NCBI RefSeq assembly: GCF_029961155.1 | Contig: NZ_JASBRH010000017.1 | Coordinates: 1-64,000 of the forward strand | Direction: 5' to 3' | Source of the DNA: Pontibacterium granulatum | GTDB lineage: Bacteria; Pseudomonadota; Gammaproteobacteria; Pseudomonadales; Balneatricaceae | DNA: 64,000 nucleotides | Part shown: piece after piece, positions 29,178-39,938 of the stretch | Numbering within the stretch: position 1 is the first letter of the stretch | How the letters are laid out: the number at the start of each line of letters is the position of its first letter | Made by a program: the position numbers and the translations under genes | The notes under the pieces: model-generated | What the model was told of the DNA's origin: nothing | The model's database searches: none | Seen by the model: the letters and a program-made list of their open reading frames with translations, nothing else

Positions 29178-30022
29178 CCGACACGCTCACCCTGCGGGGC
29201 AAAACTCTGCGCCTGCCTGTTATCTCGCCAGGGGCGGCCACACTGATGCAGCAGCTGTCAGATGACACCATTCCTTTTGACCAACTGGCAGCCGTCATTG
29301 AGCGATTCCCCACCATCAGTGCACGTCTGATCGCCTTAGCCAACTCTGCCTGGGCCGCGACTACCCGTGAAGTTACCAGCCTGCCCGATGCCTGCACGCG
29401 TCTTGGCTTTAATGTGGTGCGCAGCACCAGCATCGCACTGATCGTCTCGGCACCGTTTAATCCCAACCGCTGCCCGCTGTTCTCGCCGGTGCAGTACTGG
29501 CAGGATTCAATGTTAATCGCGGAAGCAGCATTCGGACTCAGTACCACGGAGCTGCCTGAACCGCTATGCAGCCAAACGATGCGTACCATGGGACTGCTGC
29601 ACAACCTGGGATTGCTCTGGTTGGCAGACAGTATGCCGGAGGAGACCCAGGCAGCCCTGACACTTGCATTGGAGGACAACGGCATCAGCGTCAGCGAAGC
29701 TTTGATCCGCACTTGTGGATTTGATTATGCCGTAGCTGCCGAAGCCCTTTGCGACGCCTGGCAACTGCCGGATACGATCACTCGGGTTCTGGCCCACCAG
29801 AATGATCCACACTACCGGGATGATCTGTGGCAAGGCTCGGAACTGCTCCGTCTGAGCAAAGCACTGATCAGACAGCTGGGTAAGGCCACACCGGACAGCC
29901 TGGCCCCGCTGGAGAACGACGCGTTGGGCATCAGCTTCGGTGACCTGCGTGCCGAGTACCGCCGCCTGGAAAAACTGCATCCACACATCAACGAGCTGGC
30001 CAGCACGCTGTTCCTGGCTTAA
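29174..30022 (+). CDS. HDOD domain protein
   Basis: A 282-residue protein with an HDOD domain over most of its length. Visible markers are FPTISARLIALANSA, the VRSTSIAL region and MGLLHNLGLLWLADSMPEE. The usual HD metal motif is degenerate, as is typical of HDOD. GAAAGGAATCC precedes the ATG. It overlaps the upstream cyclic-di-GMP gene by four bases. HDOD proteins act as non-catalytic partners in two-component and cyclic-di-GMP signalling; the partner here is probably the upstream gene product. Confidence 0.9.
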   Translation: MTDTLTLRGKTLRLPVISPGAATLMQQLSDDTIPFDQLAAVIERFPTISARLIALANSAWAATTREVTSLPDACTRLGFNVVRSTSIALIVSAPFNPNRCPLFSPVQYWQDSMLIAEAAFGLSTTELPEPLCSQTMRTMGLLHNLGLLWLADSMPEETQAALTLALEDNGISVSEALIRTCGFDYAVAAEALCDAWQLPDTITRVLAHQNDPHYRDDLWQGSELLRLSKALIRQLGKATPDSLAPLENDALGISFGDLRAEYRRLEKLHPHINELASTLFLA

Positions 30023-30062
30023 TCCTTATCGATTCAAACCCACTCTCTGCTCCCGTTCACAC

Positions 30063-30115
30063 GGCTGACCACAGCGTCAGGCAGTGGTCAGCCCCGATGC
30101 ATTCTCTGCATCGGG
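30063..30115. terminator. double hairpin at convergent HDOD/RND ends
   Basis: GGCTGACCAC/GTGGTCAGCC (30063-30072 with 30084-30093) encloses the RND stop codon. CCCGATGCA/TGCATCGGG (30093-30101 with 30107-30115) lies in the last codons of the RND gene. Neither has a good T tract. They probably act as a bidirectional stop or message stabiliser between the convergent genes. Confidence 0.5.
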
Positions 30116-33100
30116 ATTGCCCGTGCCCGACTCGTCGATCTCGGTAAAACCAAAGTCCTCAAGGATCGCATAGGCCGCCGGCAATACCAGCAACAACAGC
30201 AGGGTGGAGGTGATCATGCCAAACACTACGCTGGCCACCAGCGGCACCAGCACCTGTGCTTGCAGACTGGTTTCCGACAACAGCGGCAACATGCCTGCCA
30301 CCGTGGTCACCGAGGTAAGGAAGATGGCACGGAAGCGATCACGCACCGCCTGACCGGCCGCATCATGCAGGCTCAACCCTTCGCGCGAGCGGATCTTTAC
30401 AAACTCCACCAGCAGGATCGAGTCGTTCACCACCACTCCGGCCAGGGAGACAAAACCAATCATACTGGGCAGGCTCAGATTAAGCCCCATCAGCATATGG
30501 CCCCAGATGACCCCGATCAGCGCCAGCGGGATATTCAGCAGGACGATGAGCGGTTCCTTGTAATTACGGAACTGCAGGCTGAGCAGCAGGAATACCCCCA
30601 CGATGCCCAACACAAAACCGATCAACACCGATCCGCTGGTCTCCTGATTGTTCTTTACTTCGCCCTCCAGGCTGAAGGTCAGATCCGGGTAACGCTGCTG
30701 CAACGTGGACAAAAAGCGGTTGCGGGTATCAGTGATGATCTCGCCGGTGTTGGCGATCTCCGCGTCCACATCGCCGGATATCGTCACTGTACGCTGATGA
30801 TTGATACGTTTAATACGAGAGAATTCACGCTCTTCCTGTACTGACGCCACCGCACTGAGCGGGATATCAACGCCTGACTTGTTAAACAGCACCAGGTTTT
30901 CAAAGTCGCTCAGCGCCTGTGCTTCGTCACTATCCAGCTTAACGGTCACTTCGTAGGCTTCGCGCCCCTGATAGATATCACTGACCTTCACCCCCTGATA
31001 GGCAGCACGCAGCTGGTTGGCCAGATCGCGGGCATCAATGCCTGAATCCAGCGCCCCGGGCAGCAAGCGCACGTTAAGCTGTGGCTTTCCTGGTCGCAGG
31101 TCATCCATGATGTTGGAAACGCCGTCGTACCCCTTGAGCCAGGTCTGCAGCGCCCAACTGGCGTGCGATAGCTGCTGCAAATCATCACCCTGCAGGCGGA
31201 TCGAGATAGCCTGCCCGGCCGGGCCAAACTGCGGTTCCTTAAACTGGATCGCCACCGCGTCCGGGAACAGCGGCGAGCTTTCACGCCACAGACGCATCAA
31301 CTCCACCAGCGAGGTCTGACGTTTCTCCGCATCCAGCAGGTCCAGGCTGATCGTGGCCAGATGACCGCCCTCCTCGTTAGCATCAGCGTTCTGGCTGAAG
31401 GAGGCCTGTACATTTTTAACCAGCTCCCCCTGCGGTTCCGGCGGCAACTGAGCCAGGGAACGATCCAGGCTGAGCAACAGTTCGCTGACCACGGTTTCGG
31501 TACGGACAAACGGTGTGCCCTGCGGCATCAGCACCCGCGCTTCCAGCCGGTTACCCTCGATATCCGGGAACCCCTTGAACTTCACCACCCCGGCAGCCAT
31601 CAAACCCACCGAGAAAACAAAGCTCACCAACACCAGCCCCACCACGAGATAACGGTAGGCAATTGCCAGATCGGCCAGGCGCCCGACACGCTCACACAGA
31701 TGTTCAAAGCCACGTTCAAACTTGTCACGCCACATAGATTTTTGGTCCTGGGCGCGGTGTTCCAATGAGTGTTTGAGGTGGTGCGGCAGGATCAGGAAGG
31801 CTTCCACCAGACTGATCGTCAACACCGACAGCAGCACCACCGGCAGCACACCGAGGATCTGCCCCATATCCCCTTTCAGGAACAGCAGGCTACCAAACAG
31901 GATGGCAGAGGTAACAAAGGAGGAGAACACCCCCCGCGCCACCTTTTTCACGCCGTCGATTGCAGCATTCAGCGCGTCTTTGCCTTTGCGGAATTCGCTC
32001 TCGATACTCTCCGACAACACGATCGCATCGTCCATCAGGATGCCGATCGCCATCAGCAGCGCCACCATCGAGATCATATTGATGCTGATACCAAAGGTGC
32101 TCATCACCACCAACCCACCCAGGAAGGAGATCGGCAGCCCCATCGCCACCCAGAAGGTATAGCGCCAGGCGAAGAACATAAACAGGGCCAACGTGGCTAG
32201 GAGCAAACCCTGCCAGCCATTGGTGAGCAGTAGATTGAGACGGTCCTTTACGATAGAGGCCGCATCCTGGGTGATTACCAAGCGGGCACCCTCCGGCAGG
32301 CGAGCGTTCTCCTGATCCACAAAGGCTTTAACCGCGTTGTAGACGGTGAGCGTATCGTCGGTTTTGTTCTTGCTCACCTGGATCAGTGCCGCGGGGTGGC
32401 CGTTCAGCTCGGTGCGTTTCTCCTCGTCGGAGAAGTTATCCTCGATGCGGGCAATATCCGCCAAACGCAGCTGACCGCCTTTTTCGCTGTTGAGGATAAT
32501 CAGCTCCTCCAGCTCCCGGATAGTACGGCGCTCGTTTTCAAAACGGACCTGATAGGAACCCGCGCTGGCATCCAGCACACCGGCCGGCAGATCCAGCGCC
32601 TGAGCACTGATCAGGTCGGCCACATCCTGTACGCTGAGGTTGTACTGGCGTAACACTTCGGGCTTTAGCAGCACGCTGAGTTCGTGATCGGAGAACCCAC
32701 TCACGGTAACGATCGGCACGTCTGGCAAGGCCAGCAAGCGGTTACGGTAATACTCCGCCAACGCTTTCAGCTCCGGCTGGGTCAGGTCGGCGGTGATTGC
32801 CACACTCAGCACCGCTTCGGTACGGCCCAGCTCTTTCACCACTGCCTTTTCCACATTATCCGGAAACTCGGTGATTCCATCGACGGCCGCGTTAACGTCA
32901 TCCAGGAACTGCTTAATGTCACCCGCTTCCTGCATATCCAGGGTCAGGGTGCCTAGGCCATCACGAGCCTCACACGCTTGCTCTTCCAGAAAGCTGATGC
33001 CGTCGGTGGCGTCCTCCAGACGGTTGCAGATCCCCTCTTCCACTTCGGATGGACTGGCCCCCGGATAGGGCACCGTCACCTGCACCTTATTCTGCTTCAC

Positions 33101-33211
33101 TTCCGGGAAGGTCTCTTTATTCAACGATGGCAGCGCCACCGCGCCCAACAGCAAAATCACCACCATCAGAATGTTGGCGGCGGTTGGATGGGCTGTGAAA
33201 TAGCGGATCAT
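30077..33211 (-). CDS. RND efflux transporter, inner-membrane permease
   Basis: A 1044-residue AcrB/MexB-fold pump with twelve membrane helices in two halves and two large periplasmic loops. MMSMVALLMAIGILMDDAIVLSE-type sequence in the fourth helix carries the proton-relay aspartates. It uses the proton gradient to export hydrophobic compounds or metals; the substrate is not evident. Its start overlaps the adaptor stop as ATGA, so the pair is translationally coupled. No outer-membrane channel gene is adjacent. Confidence 0.95.
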   Translation of the reverse strand: MIRYFTAHPTAANILMVVILLLGAVALPSLNKETFPEVKQNKVQVTVPYPGASPSEVEEGICNRLEDATDGISFLEEQACEARDGLGTLTLDMQEAGDIKQFLDDVNAAVDGITEFPDNVEKAVVKELGRTEAVLSVAITADLTQPELKALAEYYRNRLLALPDVPIVTVSGFSDHELSVLLKPEVLRQYNLSVQDVADLISAQALDLPAGVLDASAGSYQVRFENERRTIRELEELIILNSEKGGQLRLADIARIEDNFSDEEKRTELNGHPAALIQVSKNKTDDTLTVYNAVKAFVDQENARLPEGARLVITQDAASIVKDRLNLLLTNGWQGLLLATLALFMFFAWRYTFWVAMGLPISFLGGLVVMSTFGISINMISMVALLMAIGILMDDAIVLSESIESEFRKGKDALNAAIDGVKKVARGVFSSFVTSAILFGSLLFLKGDMGQILGVLPVVLLSVLTISLVEAFLILPHHLKHSLEHRAQDQKSMWRDKFERGFEHLCERVGRLADLAIAYRYLVVGLVLVSFVFSVGLMAAGVVKFKGFPDIEGNRLEARVLMPQGTPFVRTETVVSELLLSLDRSLAQLPPEPQGELVKNVQASFSQNADANEEGGHLATISLDLLDAEKRQTSLVELMRLWRESSPLFPDAVAIQFKEPQFGPAGQAISIRLQGDDLQQLSHASWALQTWLKGYDGVSNIMDDLRPGKPQLNVRLLPGALDSGIDARDLANQLRAAYQGVKVSDIYQGREAYEVTVKLDSDEAQALSDFENLVLFNKSGVDIPLSAVASVQEEREFSRIKRINHQRTVTISGDVDAEIANTGEIITDTRNRFLSTLQQRYPDLTFSLEGEVKNNQETSGSVLIGFVLGIVGVFLLLSLQFRNYKEPLIVLLNIPLALIGVIWGHMLMGLNLSLPSMIGFVSLAGVVVNDSILLVEFVKIRSREGLSLHDAAGQAVRDRFRAIFLTSVTTVAGMLPLLSETSLQAQVLVPLVASVVFGMITSTLLLLLVLPAAYAILEDFGFTEIDESGTGNPDAENASGLTTA

Positions 33212-34599
33212 TGTGCCACCGCTCCTTCAGCCGGTTCACCCTGTGAGCCGGTACCGGACGCCTGTTCCCGCAGATTTCGCTGTAGCTGTTCATCCACCTG
33301 TGCGGTCAGCGGCATACCCGGAATAACCGGAATCAGGTCATTAACGATCAGGTGCTCGCCAGCGCTGAGGCCACTTTTGATCAGCGCCAGCTCCCCCTGC
33401 AACAGTGCCACCTCAACCGGGCGGATCTCCAGCTTGCCCTCTGCATCCACCAGGTACACCCGCCCCTGATGCAGCGCCTTGTATGGGATTACCAACGCAT
33501 CGCGGGGGGGCGTGTAGATTTCAACGCGGGTGAACATCCCTTTGATCAGCGGCGGACGCACTCCCGGAATCACTTTTTCGTAGGGTTTATCCACAGCCAC
33601 CACGATGCCGAGGGTACGGCGCTGGGGATCAATCGACTCGGACAGGCGCAGCACCTCAGCCTGCCAGCGGGCCTGCTGCGGATCCCCCACCAACGTCACC
33701 TCCGCCTGCAGCTGCATCGCCTTCAGGATGTTGGACAGATTGGTCACATCCAGATTGACCTCCCGGTTACCCAGCGGGGCCACCAAACCGCGCATCTGGC
33801 TCACCGGCACCTGGGCGTTGATCTCTACGCCGTCCAGGTTAAGGGCTTCAAACAACAAGGTACCCGCAGTGACAAACTCACCCTGCTCCACCGGCACATC
33901 GCCGACACGGGCATCAAACGGCATGGTGACCTCGGTGCGTCCCAGGGTTGTCTTCTGACCTTTAACCTGCTCCTGGGCGCGGGTGATCTTGGCTTTCTCG
34001 GCGGCAATCCGGCTGGCGTAGGTGTTCATCTGGCCCTGCAGATCACTCACCGACTGACGCAGCTGGATCACCTTCTGCTCCTCCGCATCCAGGGTGGAAC
34101 GGGCGATCAGGCGTTTGTTCCAGATATCCTGCACACGGGCCAGTTCTTTCTCACCCACCCGCAGATTTTCCTGTGCCAGCTTGAGGGACCGGGCCGTGGT
34201 GCGCTGCTCCTCCTGGATCTGCTTCAGCGCCGACTCACTGGACTGCAGATCTGCCTCACTCTGCTTGAGGGAAACCAGGAAGTCATCCACCTCGATCCGC
34301 ACCACCACGGTACCGGCGGCAATACTGCCACCCTGCTTCAGCTCCGGGTGCAGATAGGTAATTTTTCCGTTCAGCTCAGCCTTGCTCTGCAAACTGATGG
34401 CTGGCTCAACGTTACCGTAGGCACGCACACGGGCGCGGAACGGCACGGGTTCAACCGAGATCACCTCCACCGTACGGGGTTTCATCTGGGTGTTGTTGTG
34501 CTGCACTGGAGGTTTGCTCTTCACCATCATGACCGTGAGACCAATGCCCAAGGCCAGGACAATCAGCAGGATAGCAGGGGTTTGCAGCAGTTTTTTCAT
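33208..34599 (-). CDS. RND efflux periplasmic adaptor subunit
   Basis: A 463-residue membrane-fusion protein. A single N-terminal hydrophobic anchor (ILLIVLALGIGLTVMMV) precedes the lipoyl-like half near residues 60-100, a long coiled-coil hairpin near 105-215 and the beta-barrel and membrane-proximal domains. ATG at 34599 has GGAATC upstream and is preferred to a TTG at 34611. It links the inner-membrane pump to an outer-membrane channel supplied by another locus. First gene of the two-gene operon. Confidence 0.93.
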   Translation of the reverse strand: MKKLLQTPAILLIVLALGIGLTVMMVKSKPPVQHNNTQMKPRTVEVISVEPVPFRARVRAYGNVEPAISLQSKAELNGKITYLHPELKQGGSIAAGTVVVRIEVDDFLVSLKQSEADLQSSESALKQIQEEQRTTARSLKLAQENLRVGEKELARVQDIWNKRLIARSTLDAEEQKVIQLRQSVSDLQGQMNTYASRIAAEKAKITRAQEQVKGQKTTLGRTEVTMPFDARVGDVPVEQGEFVTAGTLLFEALNLDGVEINAQVPVSQMRGLVAPLGNREVNLDVTNLSNILKAMQLQAEVTLVGDPQQARWQAEVLRLSESIDPQRRTLGIVVAVDKPYEKVIPGVRPPLIKGMFTRVEIYTPPRDALVIPYKALHQGRVYLVDAEGKLEIRPVEVALLQGELALIKSGLSAGEHLIVNDLIPVIPGMPLTAQVDEQLQRNLREQASGTGSQGEPAEGAVAQ

Positions 34600-34757
34600 C
34601 GTCGATTCCAATCAACAGCAGCCGAAAAAGGGAGTAACAGCACATAGTTCAGCATAGTTATATATCAGCGGGCGCTTAAATATCTCTGTTTTAACTAAAC
34701 TTTACATCGTTGAGGAACACCCCGATGCGCTGAATCAAGCGATCCTCAGACCTATTC

Positions 34758-35432
34758 TTAGATCAGTCCACGCTCGGCAAACGACACCACCTCGGCGTCA
34801 CCCACCACCATATGATCCAGCACCCGGATATCCACCAACCCCAATGCCTGTACCAGGCGGTCGGTGATCTGCTTGTCGGCACGGCTCGGCTCCGCTACAC
34901 CAGAGGGGTGGTTATGGGCCAGAATCAGAGCGGCCGCATTGTGCTCCAACGCCCGTCGCACCACTTCACGCGGATAGACCGACGCGGCATCGATGGTGCC
35001 AAAGAACATCGGTTCAAAGCGGATCACCCGGTGGCGGTTGTCGAGAAACAGGCAGGCAAAGACTTCACGGGCCTCATGACGCAGGCGGGAGGAAAGATAT
35101 GCGCGCACGGCGTCGGGGCTTTCCAGCGCAGAATCCCGCTCCAGAGAGGCGGCCAGGTGTCGCCTTCCCATCTCCAGCACTGCCTGCAATTGCACGTATT
35201 TAGCTGGCCCCAGCCCGTGGGCAGCACAGAAATCATCCGCACCACTCTCCAGCAACGGGCGCAAACCACCAAACGAGGTCAACAGCTCCCGCGCCAGATC
35301 GACAGCACTTTTCCCGGCCACCCCGGTACGTAGAAAGATAGCCAGCAGTTCGGCATCCGACAGGGCATGCGCGCCCAGATTGAGTAGTTTTTCACGGGGC
35401 CGCTCACCTTCCGGCCAGTCACGAATTGACAT
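34758..35432 (-). CDS. radC: RadC family protein (MPN/JAB domain)
   Basis: A 224-residue RadC. It has an N-terminal helix-hairpin-helix region ([20 protein letters not shown]-like) and a C-terminal JAB metalloprotease fold. The zinc motif is [18 protein letters not shown], with the upstream glutamate region also present. Strong AAGGAGGT precedes the ATG at 35432. Despite its name a role in DNA repair is not firmly shown for this family. It is divergent from coaBC across a palindromic element. Confidence 0.95.
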   Translation of the reverse strand: MSIRDWPEGERPREKLLNLGAHALSDAELLAIFLRTGVAGKSAVDLARELLTSFGGLRPLLESGADDFCAAHGLGPAKYVQLQAVLEMGRRHLAASLERDSALESPDAVRAYLSSRLRHEAREVFACLFLDNRHRVIRFEPMFFGTIDAASVYPREVVRRALEHNAAALILAHNHPSGVAEPSRADKQITDRLVQALGLVDIRVLDHMVVGDAEVVSFAERGLI

Positions 35433-35583
35433 ATTCACCTCCTTGTCATGGTCTGCAGGGAGACTGTGCCCAAACAAATTTGATACCGGTCATTGCGACC
35501 CGATGGACACCACCTGCTGCGTATTAATAGGCTTCCTGCTCTACATGGGCCTTTTAACACTCATTGATTTGCTGCTGTTGTGA

Positions 35584-35781
35584 CTAAAAAAGCGTCCATC
35601 AAGGCACGAGGAACGTGGTTTGGTTATTCCAAATAAGAGACGAGCTACGATGAGGGGCGCTTTTTTAGCCGCAACCCGAAGGGCTGGGGTCATTTTTGCC
35701 TCCTGCTGCGTTGAAACTCGCTTATTTAGAACACTAAACCTCGCTCCTTTCGCCTTGCCGGAGACAAAAATGATCTCCAGC
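35584..35781. repeat. two nested palindromic elements between radC and coaBC
   Basis: Module A: CTAAAAAAGCG (35584-35594) and CGCTTTTTTAG (35658-35668) are perfect inverted arms around an inner TTTGG-TTATT-CCAAA hairpin. Module B: arms at 35683-35703 and 35760-35781 match at about 18 of 21 positions (shared core TCATTTTTG) around an inner TTTAG-AACA-CTAAA hairpin (35725-35738). Both modules have the same outer-arm/inner-hairpin design. It looks like a repetitive extragenic or MITE-like element. Only one copy is present in the window, and no gene is seen here. Confidence 0.62.
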
Positions 35782-35801
35782 AGCAATAAATACAATGAGT
35801 A

Positions 35802-35831
35802 TTAACAGGCCCTACGCTGAAATGGTATCTT
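35802..35831 (+). promoter_or_regulatory. candidate coaBC promoter
   Basis: TTAACA (35802-35807) and TATCTT (35826-35831) are 18 bp apart, 44 bases before the coaBC start. Both hexamers are imperfect, so this is a modest call. Confidence 0.4.
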
Positions 35832-35874
35832 ACACGCTCTTTACAGAATTCACAGTTGATCGTGGTTGCACGGT

Positions 35875-37080
35875 ATGCAGAGACTTACTAACCGACAAAT
35901 TGTTTTAGGTATTACCGGTGGAATTGCCGCCTATAAAAGCGCTGAACTGACCCGTTTGCTGAAGGGCGCCGGTGCTGATGTTCGGGTAGTGATGACCCCG
36001 GCAGCGACCGAGTTTATCACCCCACTGACGCTACAGGCACTGTCCGGCAATCCGGTGCATCTGCACCTGCTGGATACCGAAGCGGAAGCGGGCATGGGCC
36101 ACATCGAGCTGGCCAAGTGGGCCGACCTGGTATTGATCGCCCCTGCCAGTGCCGACTTTATGGCCCGTATGGCCGCCGGTCAGGGCAACGACCTGCTGAC
36201 CACCCTATGCCTGGCCACCGATGCGCCGATCTGTCTGGCGCCGGCTATGAACCAGGCGATGTGGCGTGACGATACGACCCAGGAAAACGCGAAGAAACTG
36301 GAAGCCCGTGGCGTGAAGCTGTTCGGCCCAGCCAGCGGCGAACAGGCCTGTGGCGACACCGGCCCAGGCCGCATGATGGAGCCGGTTGAACTGGCCGAGC
36401 TGGCCGCGCACCAATTCGAGCGTGGTTTACTGACCGGTAAGACTGTCTTTATCACCGCCGGCCCAACCCGCGAACCGCTGGATCCGGTGCGTTACATCTC
36501 CAACCACAGCTCCGGCAAGATGGGTTACGCGCTGGCAGAGGCCGCAATCGACGCCGGCGCCAAAGTGAAGCTGATCAGTGGACCGGTCAACCTGGCCGCC
36601 CCTGACCGCGTCGAGCGCGTATCCGTACAGTCGGCTGAAGATATGCTGGCCGCCTCCCTGGACGGTCTGGAGCAGTGCGATATTTTTATCGCCTCCGCTG
36701 CCGTCGCCGACTATCGCCCCACAGCGATTGCCGAGCACAAAATCAAGAAGGGTAATGAAGAGATCATGGAGTTGCACCTGGTGAAAAACCCGGACATCGT
36801 GGCAACCGTGGCCTCCCGCGCAGATAAACCGTTTACCGTCGGTTTTGCCGCCGAGACCCAGGATGTTCTCAGTTACGCCCGCGGCAAGCTGGAGCGCAAA
36901 AACCTGGACATGATCGTGGCCAACGACGTATCCCGCAGCGATATCGGCTTCAACAGCGACGAGAACGCCGTCACCCTGGTAACCGCCGATGCCGACCTGG
37001 AACTGCCTCAGGCCTCCAAACGCCAGCTGGCCGGTCAGCTGATCGCCCATATCGCCCAGTCTTATTACAAAGTACGCTGA
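35875..37080 (+). CDS. coaBC: bifunctional phosphopantothenoylcysteine decarboxylase/synthase
   Basis: A 401-residue fusion of coenzyme A synthesis. The N-terminal flavin-dependent CoaC half starts [18 protein letters not shown] and holds PAMNQAMW and the cysteine loop [13 protein letters not shown]. The C-terminal CoaB half starts at [20 protein letters not shown] and has NHSSGKMG and [11 protein letters not shown] at 35875 is preferred to TTG at 35866. It is the first gene of coaBC-dut-algC-argB, the order seen in pseudomonads. Confidence 0.96.
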   Translation: MQRLTNRQIVLGITGGIAAYKSAELTRLLKGAGADVRVVMTPAATEFITPLTLQALSGNPVHLHLLDTEAEAGMGHIELAKWADLVLIAPASADFMARMAAGQGNDLLTTLCLATDAPICLAPAMNQAMWRDDTTQENAKKLEARGVKLFGPASGEQACGDTGPGRMMEPVELAELAAHQFERGLLTGKTVFITAGPTREPLDPVRYISNHSSGKMGYALAEAAIDAGAKVKLISGPVNLAAPDRVERVSVQSAEDMLAASLDGLEQCDIFIASAAVADYRPTAIAEHKIKKGNEEIMELHLVKNPDIVATVASRADKPFTVGFAAETQDVLSYARGKLERKNLDMIVANDVSRSDIGFNSDENAVTLVTADADLELPQASKRQLAGQLIAHIAQSYYKVR

Positions 37081-37090
37081 TTGTCAGGCC

Positions 37091-37546
37091 ATGAAGAAAC
37101 TACAAGTTAAACTGCTCGACCCTCGCATTGGCTCCGAGTTTCCCCTGCCAGAATACGCCACACCGGGTTCAGCCGGCCTCGACCTGCGCGCGTGTCTGGA
37201 TGAGACCCTGACCCTGGAACCGGGTCAGACCGAGCTGATCCCAACCGGCCTGTCGATCCATATCGAAGACCCCAACCTGTGCGCGATGATCCTGCCGCGT
37301 TCCGGCCTGGGTCATAAACACGGCATCGTGCTGGGCAACCTGGTGGGCCTGATCGATTCCGACTACCAGGGCCAGCTGTTTGTTTCCTGCTGGAACCGTG
37401 GCCACACCACATTTGAAGTTACGCCGGGCGAACGGATTGCCCAGTTGGTACTGGTCCCTGTGGTCCAGGCTGACTTTGAAGTTGTAGACGAATTCAGTGA
37501 CAGCCACCGCGGTGAAGGCGGCTTTGGCTCCTCGGGTCGCCATTAA
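37091..37546 (+). CDS. dut: deoxyuridine triphosphatase
   Basis: A 151-residue trimeric dUTPase. All five motifs are visible, including [37 protein letters not shown] and the C-terminal [12 protein letters not shown] arm. It hydrolyses dUTP to dUMP, keeping uracil out of DNA and feeding thymidylate synthesis. It starts 10 bases after coaBC and is followed closely by algC. Confidence 0.97.
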   Translation: MKKLQVKLLDPRIGSEFPLPEYATPGSAGLDLRACLDETLTLEPGQTELIPTGLSIHIEDPNLCAMILPRSGLGHKHGIVLGNLVGLIDSDYQGQLFVSCWNRGHTTFEVTPGERIAQLVLVPVVQADFEVVDEFSDSHRGEGGFGSSGRH

Positions 37547-37571
37547 TCATTTTTCAAAAGGACATTGCACC

Positions 37572-38960
37572 ATGCGTTACCAACTTAAGGATCTCGATCA
37601 GACCATCTTTCGGGCCTACGACATTCGCGGCATTGTAGGCACCGCACTGACCGACGATACCGTGTACCACCTGGGTCGAGCATTCGCGGCCGAAGCGCTG
37701 AGCCAAAAGGTCAACACCATCAATGTGGCAGCCGACGGTCGCCTGTCCAGCCCCCACCTGAAAAACCTGCTGAGCCAGGGCCTGACCGATGGTGGCTGCA
37801 ACGTAATCGACAACGGCTACGTGCCAACCCCACTGCTCTACTTCGCCGCCAATCACGACGAGCAGTGCACCGGCGTGATGATCACCGGCAGTCACAACCC
37901 AAGTGACTACAACGGCTTCAAGATGATGATCAACGGCCACACCCTGTCCGGCGACGATATCCAGACACTGAAACGCCGCATTATCGAAAAGGATTACTCC
38001 GAAGGCGAAGGCAGCATACGTGAGCAGGATGTGCGCCCGCAGTACCAGGAGCGCGTGCTGTCCGACGTAAAACTGGCGCGCCCACTGAAAGTGGTTGTGG
38101 ACTGCGGTAACGGCATCCCGGGCGACATCGCACCGGGCCTGATCGAGAAACTGGGCTGCGACGTCACGCCGCTGTACTGTGAAGTGGATGGCACCTTCCC
38201 GAACCACCACCCGGATCCGGGCAAGCCGAAGAACCTGGTGGATGCAATCGCCAAGGTGAAAGAGATCGGCGCCGACCTGGGCCTGGCGTTTGACGGCGAC
38301 GGTGACCGTGTGGGCGTCATCACCCCTCAGGGCAAGATCATCTACCCGGATCGCGTCATGATGCTGTTTGCCGAAGACATCCTGAGCCGCAACCCGGGCG
38401 CAGAGATCATCTTCGACGTGAAATGCTCTCGTCTACTGGCCAACGTGATTCGCGACGCAGGCGGTAAGGCCACCATGTGGAAAACCGGCCACTCCCTGAT
38501 CAAGGGCAAAATGAAAGAGACCGGCGCCCTGCTGGCAGGCGAAATGAGCGGCCACATCTTCTTCAAGGAACGCTGGTTCGGCTTCGACGACGGTCTCTAC
38601 AGCGCTGTGCGCCTGCTGGAGATCCTCGCCAGCCGTGAGGAGGACGCCGACGCCCTGTTTGATGCGTATCCGGAAGATGTGAGCACCCCGGAGCTGAACA
38701 TCGATGTGACCGACGAAGGCAAGTTCAGCATCATCGAAGGTCTGCAGGCCCTGGAGTTTGAAGGTGGTGAGGCCAACCGTATAGACGGTGTGCGCGTCGA
38801 CTACCCGGACGGTTGGGGCCTGATCCGTGCGTCCAACACCACACCGGTTCTGGTGCTGCGTTTTGAGGCAGAATCAGAAACCGCCCTGGAGCGTATTCGC
38901 GACCAGTTCCAACAACGCCTGTCTCAGGTTGATGCGTCCCTGACCATCCCACAGGACTGA
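37572..38960 (+). CDS. algC: phosphomannomutase/phosphoglucomutase
   Basis: A 462-residue alpha-D-phosphohexomutase of the AlgC type. FRAYDIRGIVG opens the protein. The phosphoserine loop is MITGSHNPSDYNGFK and the metal loop is DGDGDR. GEMSGHIFF is the sugar-specificity loop and IRASNTTPVLVLRFEA binds phosphate. It interconverts mannose or glucose 1- and 6-phosphates for lipopolysaccharide and exopolysaccharide precursors. ATG at 37572 has AAAGGACA upstream. A hairpin follows before argB. Confidence 0.95.
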   Translation: MRYQLKDLDQTIFRAYDIRGIVGTALTDDTVYHLGRAFAAEALSQKVNTINVAADGRLSSPHLKNLLSQGLTDGGCNVIDNGYVPTPLLYFAANHDEQCTGVMITGSHNPSDYNGFKMMINGHTLSGDDIQTLKRRIIEKDYSEGEGSIREQDVRPQYQERVLSDVKLARPLKVVVDCGNGIPGDIAPGLIEKLGCDVTPLYCEVDGTFPNHHPDPGKPKNLVDAIAKVKEIGADLGLAFDGDGDRVGVITPQGKIIYPDRVMMLFAEDILSRNPGAEIIFDVKCSRLLANVIRDAGGKATMWKTGHSLIKGKMKETGALLAGEMSGHIFFKERWFGFDDGLYSAVRLLEILASREEDADALFDAYPEDVSTPELNIDVTDEGKFSIIEGLQALEFEGGEANRIDGVRVDYPDGWGLIRASNTTPVLVLRFEAESETALERIRDQFQQRLSQVDASLTIPQD

Positions 38961-38970
38961 GTTTGATCCC

Positions 38971-39002
38971 AAGTGCCCGCTACTCTGAGGTACCGGGCAC
39001 TT
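38971..39002 (+). terminator. hairpin between algC and argB
   Basis: AAGTGCCCG (38971-38979) and CGGGCACTT (38994-39002) form a perfect stem, but the downstream T run is short. Probably a partial terminator within the cluster. Confidence 0.6.
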
Positions 39003-39023
39003 CTGCGTACAGAAGGACAATAA

Positions 39024-39926
<903 letters not shown>

Positions 39927-39938
39927 TAAGGACCGGGA

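Noticed and set aside
35503-35583. A 26-residue hydrophobic frame (MDTTCCVLIGFLLYMG...) in the radC-coaBC gap
   Set aside because: It has no ribosome-binding site and runs directly into a palindromic element; hydrophobic short frames arise by chance in such sequence.
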